Assembly: GCA_020850535.1 (NCBI GenBank)
Contig: JADZEM010000166.1
Location: 1 to 64,000 of the forward strand
DNA: 64,000 nucleotides
Direction of reading: 5' to 3'
Origin: Chloroflexota bacterium
Lineage (GTDB): Bacteria; Chloroflexota; UBA6077; JACCZL01
Shown in pieces: positions 62,234-64,000 of this stretch (the stretch's first letter is position 1; every line of letters begins with the position of its first letter). Under the pieces are notes generated by a model. It was not told the DNA's origin. It saw only the letters and a program-made list of their open reading frames with translations, and did not search any database. The position numbers and the translations under genes are program-made.

Positions 62234-64000
62234 CTACGCCGACAGCTCGATCTCGGCGGCCAGGGCTTCCCAGCGCGCTTCCAACTCCGCGACGCGTACG
62301 TCCAGGTCGGCGTGCTCGGCGGCCAACGCCTCCAGCGCGCCCGGCTCGCCGTAATGGGCCGGGTCGGCCAGCATCTCCTCGACGGCTGACTTGCGCGCCG
62401 CCACCTTGCCCAGCTCCGTCTCGATGCGGTTCAGCTCACGCTCCTGGGCGGCCGGGCCACGCTTTCGCCGCCGCTCAGCCTCCTGGCGAGCCGACCGCTC
62501 GGCGCGCTCGCGCTCGGCCTCGTCGCGGGCGGCGGCGTCCAGGGCTTTTTGCTCGGGTGGCGGCGTCGTCGGCGTCGAGGAGCTGCCGGCGGCGATGCGC
62601 CGGTCGCGGTACGACGAGTACGCGCCCAGATAGACCTGGAGCCGCCCGCCGCCCACCTCGCCGACCTTCGTCGCCACGCGGTCCATGAAGTAGCGGTCGT
62701 GGCTCGCCATGACCACCGTCCCCTGGAACTGACGCAGGGCCCGCTCCAGCTCCTCGCGTGAGTCCAGGTCCAGGTGGTTCGTCGGCTCGTCGAGCAGGAG
62801 CAGGTTGGCCGGCTGCAAGAGCAGCCGGGCAATCGCCAGCCGCGCCTTCTCGCCGCCGGAGAGCACGCCGATCGGCTTGTGCGCGTCGTCGCCGGTGAAG
62901 CAGAACCGGCCCAGCAGCGTGCGGATCGCCGACTCGCCCCAGCCGGCCGGCGCGGCCGCCCAGGCCTCTTCGAGGACCGTCCGCCGCGCGTCCAGTACCT
63001 CGGTCTGATCCTGGGCGTAGTACCCGACCGTCACGCCAGCCCCGAGCAGCAGCGTGCCACGGTCGGCCTGCTCCACGTCCGCCAGCATCCGGAGGAGCGT
63101 GCTCTTGCCGGCCCCGTTCGGGCCGACGAGCGCCAGCCGCTCGCCTCGCTCCAGCGTCAGCGCCAGCCCGTCGAAGACGGTGTTCGGGCCGTACCGTTTG
63201 ACGACGTTCTGGATCGTCACGACTTCGCGGTGACTCGGCTTGGCCGGCGGGAACTTGAGCGCCATGCCACGGGCCTCGGCGCGCGGAGCCTCGATGCGCT
63301 CGACGCGGGCCAGCGCCTTCTCGCGGCTCTTGACCTGGGTCGCCTTGGTCGCCTTGGCGCGGAATCGGTCGATGAACCCCTGCTGCCGCTTCAGCTCGCG
63401 CTGCTGGCGCTCGTAGGCCGTCTGGGCCGCCTGGAATCGCCGCTCCTTCTCCCCCAGGTAGTAGGAGTAGTTGCCGGCGTACTCCACCAGCTTGCCGCGC
63501 TCCAGTTCGACGGTCCGCGAGATCATCCGGTCCAGAAAGTAGCGGTCGTGCGAGACCACGATGGCCGACGCACCCGAGGCTTTCAGATACCCTTCGAGCC
63601 ACTCCGTCGCGTCGAGATCCAGGTGGTTCGTCGGCTCGTCCAGCAGGAGCAGGTCGGCCCCGCGCACCAGCAGCTTCGCCAGTGCGATGCGGGTGCGCCA
63701 GCCGCCCGAGAACTCGTCGGTCCGCTTGTGGAGGTCGTTCTTGCCGAACCCCAGTCCGGCCAGGATCTTGTGGATCTCCGCCTCGACGCGGTACCCCCCG
63801 CGTGCTTCGAAGCGCGCCAGCACCTCGGCGTGGCGGTCTACCAGCCGGCCCAGGTCCTCCTCGGGCAGGTCGACGTGGAGCGACCGCTCGATCTCCGTGG
63901 CCTCGTGCTGGAGGGCCAGCAAGTCGGCGTGGGCGGCCAGCATCTCGTCCCAGAGGGTGCGCTCGTCCACCACGCCGGCATCCTGCGGCAGATACCCGAT
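62234..64000 (-). CDS. ABC-F subfamily ATPase (5' end beyond window)
   Basis: Partial: at the right edge the minus strand is already in frame (IGYLPQDAGVVDERTLWDE), so the Walker A of the first cassette lies outside. The first signature is EFSGGWRTRIALA, Walker B LLLLDEPTNHLDLD. Then the linker (YERQQRELKRQQGFIDRFR) and the second cassette with Walker A VGPNGAGKSTLLR, LSGGEKARLAIARLLL and Walker B LLLLDEPTNHLDLD. The C-terminal 90 residues are a charged coiled coil, as in Uup/YdiF types. These proteins bind ribosomes, not membranes, and ease stalled or structured translation. Antibiotic protection is possible but not shown. Confidence 0.93.
   Translation of the reverse strand: MGYLPQDAGVVDERTLWDEMLAAHADLLALQHEATEIERSLHVDLPEEDLGRLVDRHAEVLARFEARGGYRVEAEIHKILAGLGFGKNDLHKRTDEFSGGWRTRIALAKLLVRGADLLLLDEPTNHLDLDATEWLEGYLKASGASAIVVSHDRYFLDRMISRTVELERGKLVEYAGNYSYYLGEKERRFQAAQTAYERQQRELKRQQGFIDRFRAKATKATQVKSREKALARVERIEAPRAEARGMALKFPPAKPSHREVVTIQNVVKRYGPNTVFDGLALTLERGERLALVGPNGAGKSTLLRMLADVEQADRGTLLLGAGVTVGYYAQDQTEVLDARRTVLEEAWAAAPAGWGESAIRTLLGRFCFTGDDAHKPIGVLSGGEKARLAIARLLLQPANLLLLDEPTNHLDLDSREELERALRQFQGTVVMASHDRYFMDRVATKVGEVGGGRLQVYLGAYSSYRDRRIAAGSSSTPTTPPPEQKALDAAARDEAERERAERSARQEAERRRKRGPAAQERELNRIETELGKVAARKSAVEEMLADPAHYGEPGALEALAAEHADLDVRVAELEARWEALAAEIELSA

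Overview
The window is a high-GC bacterial chromosome segment, most likely from a Chloroflexota organism near Thermomicrobia. That is an inference from several traits together: Tat-type lipoproteins with long Ala/Pro/Lys linkers behind the lipobox, GTG and TTG starts, dpp-type ABC clusters, a CIRCE operator, and many large palindromic intergenic repeats. No rRNA or tRNA gene and no convincing CRISPR array was seen. The last gene (ABC-F) runs off the right edge.

Layout. 1-9000: envelope and housekeeping genes on the minus strand (GT2 glycosyltransferase, MscS channel, secreted protein, molybdenum sulfite-oxidase-like enzyme, argC), with two plus-strand cyclophilins, one exported and one cytosolic. 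9000-19600: a 74-bp tandem array, an FAD amine oxidase, a diguanylate cyclase/receiver pair, a GT-C mannosyltransferase-like membrane protein, two methyltransferases, an MFS exporter, an FmdB zinc ribbon and a beta-propeller. 19700-24800: RidA, a composite palindromic element flanked by a 14-bp direct repeat, a two-domain multicopper oxidase co-transcribed with a ZIP permease, and an aldo/keto reductase. 25100-29700: first peptide-type ABC cluster (two permeases and a binding protein, no ATPase).

29800-33400 is a minus-strand heme-copper oxidase cluster: ctaG, an unlisted 55-residue membrane peptide, a CuA subunit II, and a B-family subunit I whose active-site tyrosine is replaced by glutamine. 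It is better read as a candidate nitric-oxide-reductase-type enzyme than as an ordinary cytochrome oxidase. 33400-40300: gene remnants, an amidohydrolase, a TPR protein, a PNPOx-fold protein, fhs and gnd, separated by palindromes that enclose short tandem repeats. 40300-45300: one stress block (grpE-dnaK-groES-groEL) behind a near-perfect CIRCE. 45340-46000: a vapC toxin remnant broken by a palindromic element and by a 14-bp duplication.

46000-55100: a cell-surface protein, then a second ABC cluster (binding protein and two permeases) followed by a SelA-like PLP enzyme and two acetyl-xylan-esterase-like hydrolases, one without its nucleophile. This looks like an uptake and catabolism locus. 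55200-60800: a class A penicillin-binding protein, psd and pssA (phosphatidylethanolamine synthesis) and a FecR-like surface protein. 60978-61669: an overlapping small pair whose second member resembles HEPN proteins. 61694-61981: a small gene with an in-frame TGA. 62234-64000: ABC-F ATPase, partial.

The best candidates for undescribed biology are the Tyr-less heme-copper oxidase cluster, the composite palindromic elements with a shared 10-nt junction, the MCO-ZIP operon, the active/inactive esterase pair and the HEPN-like couple.
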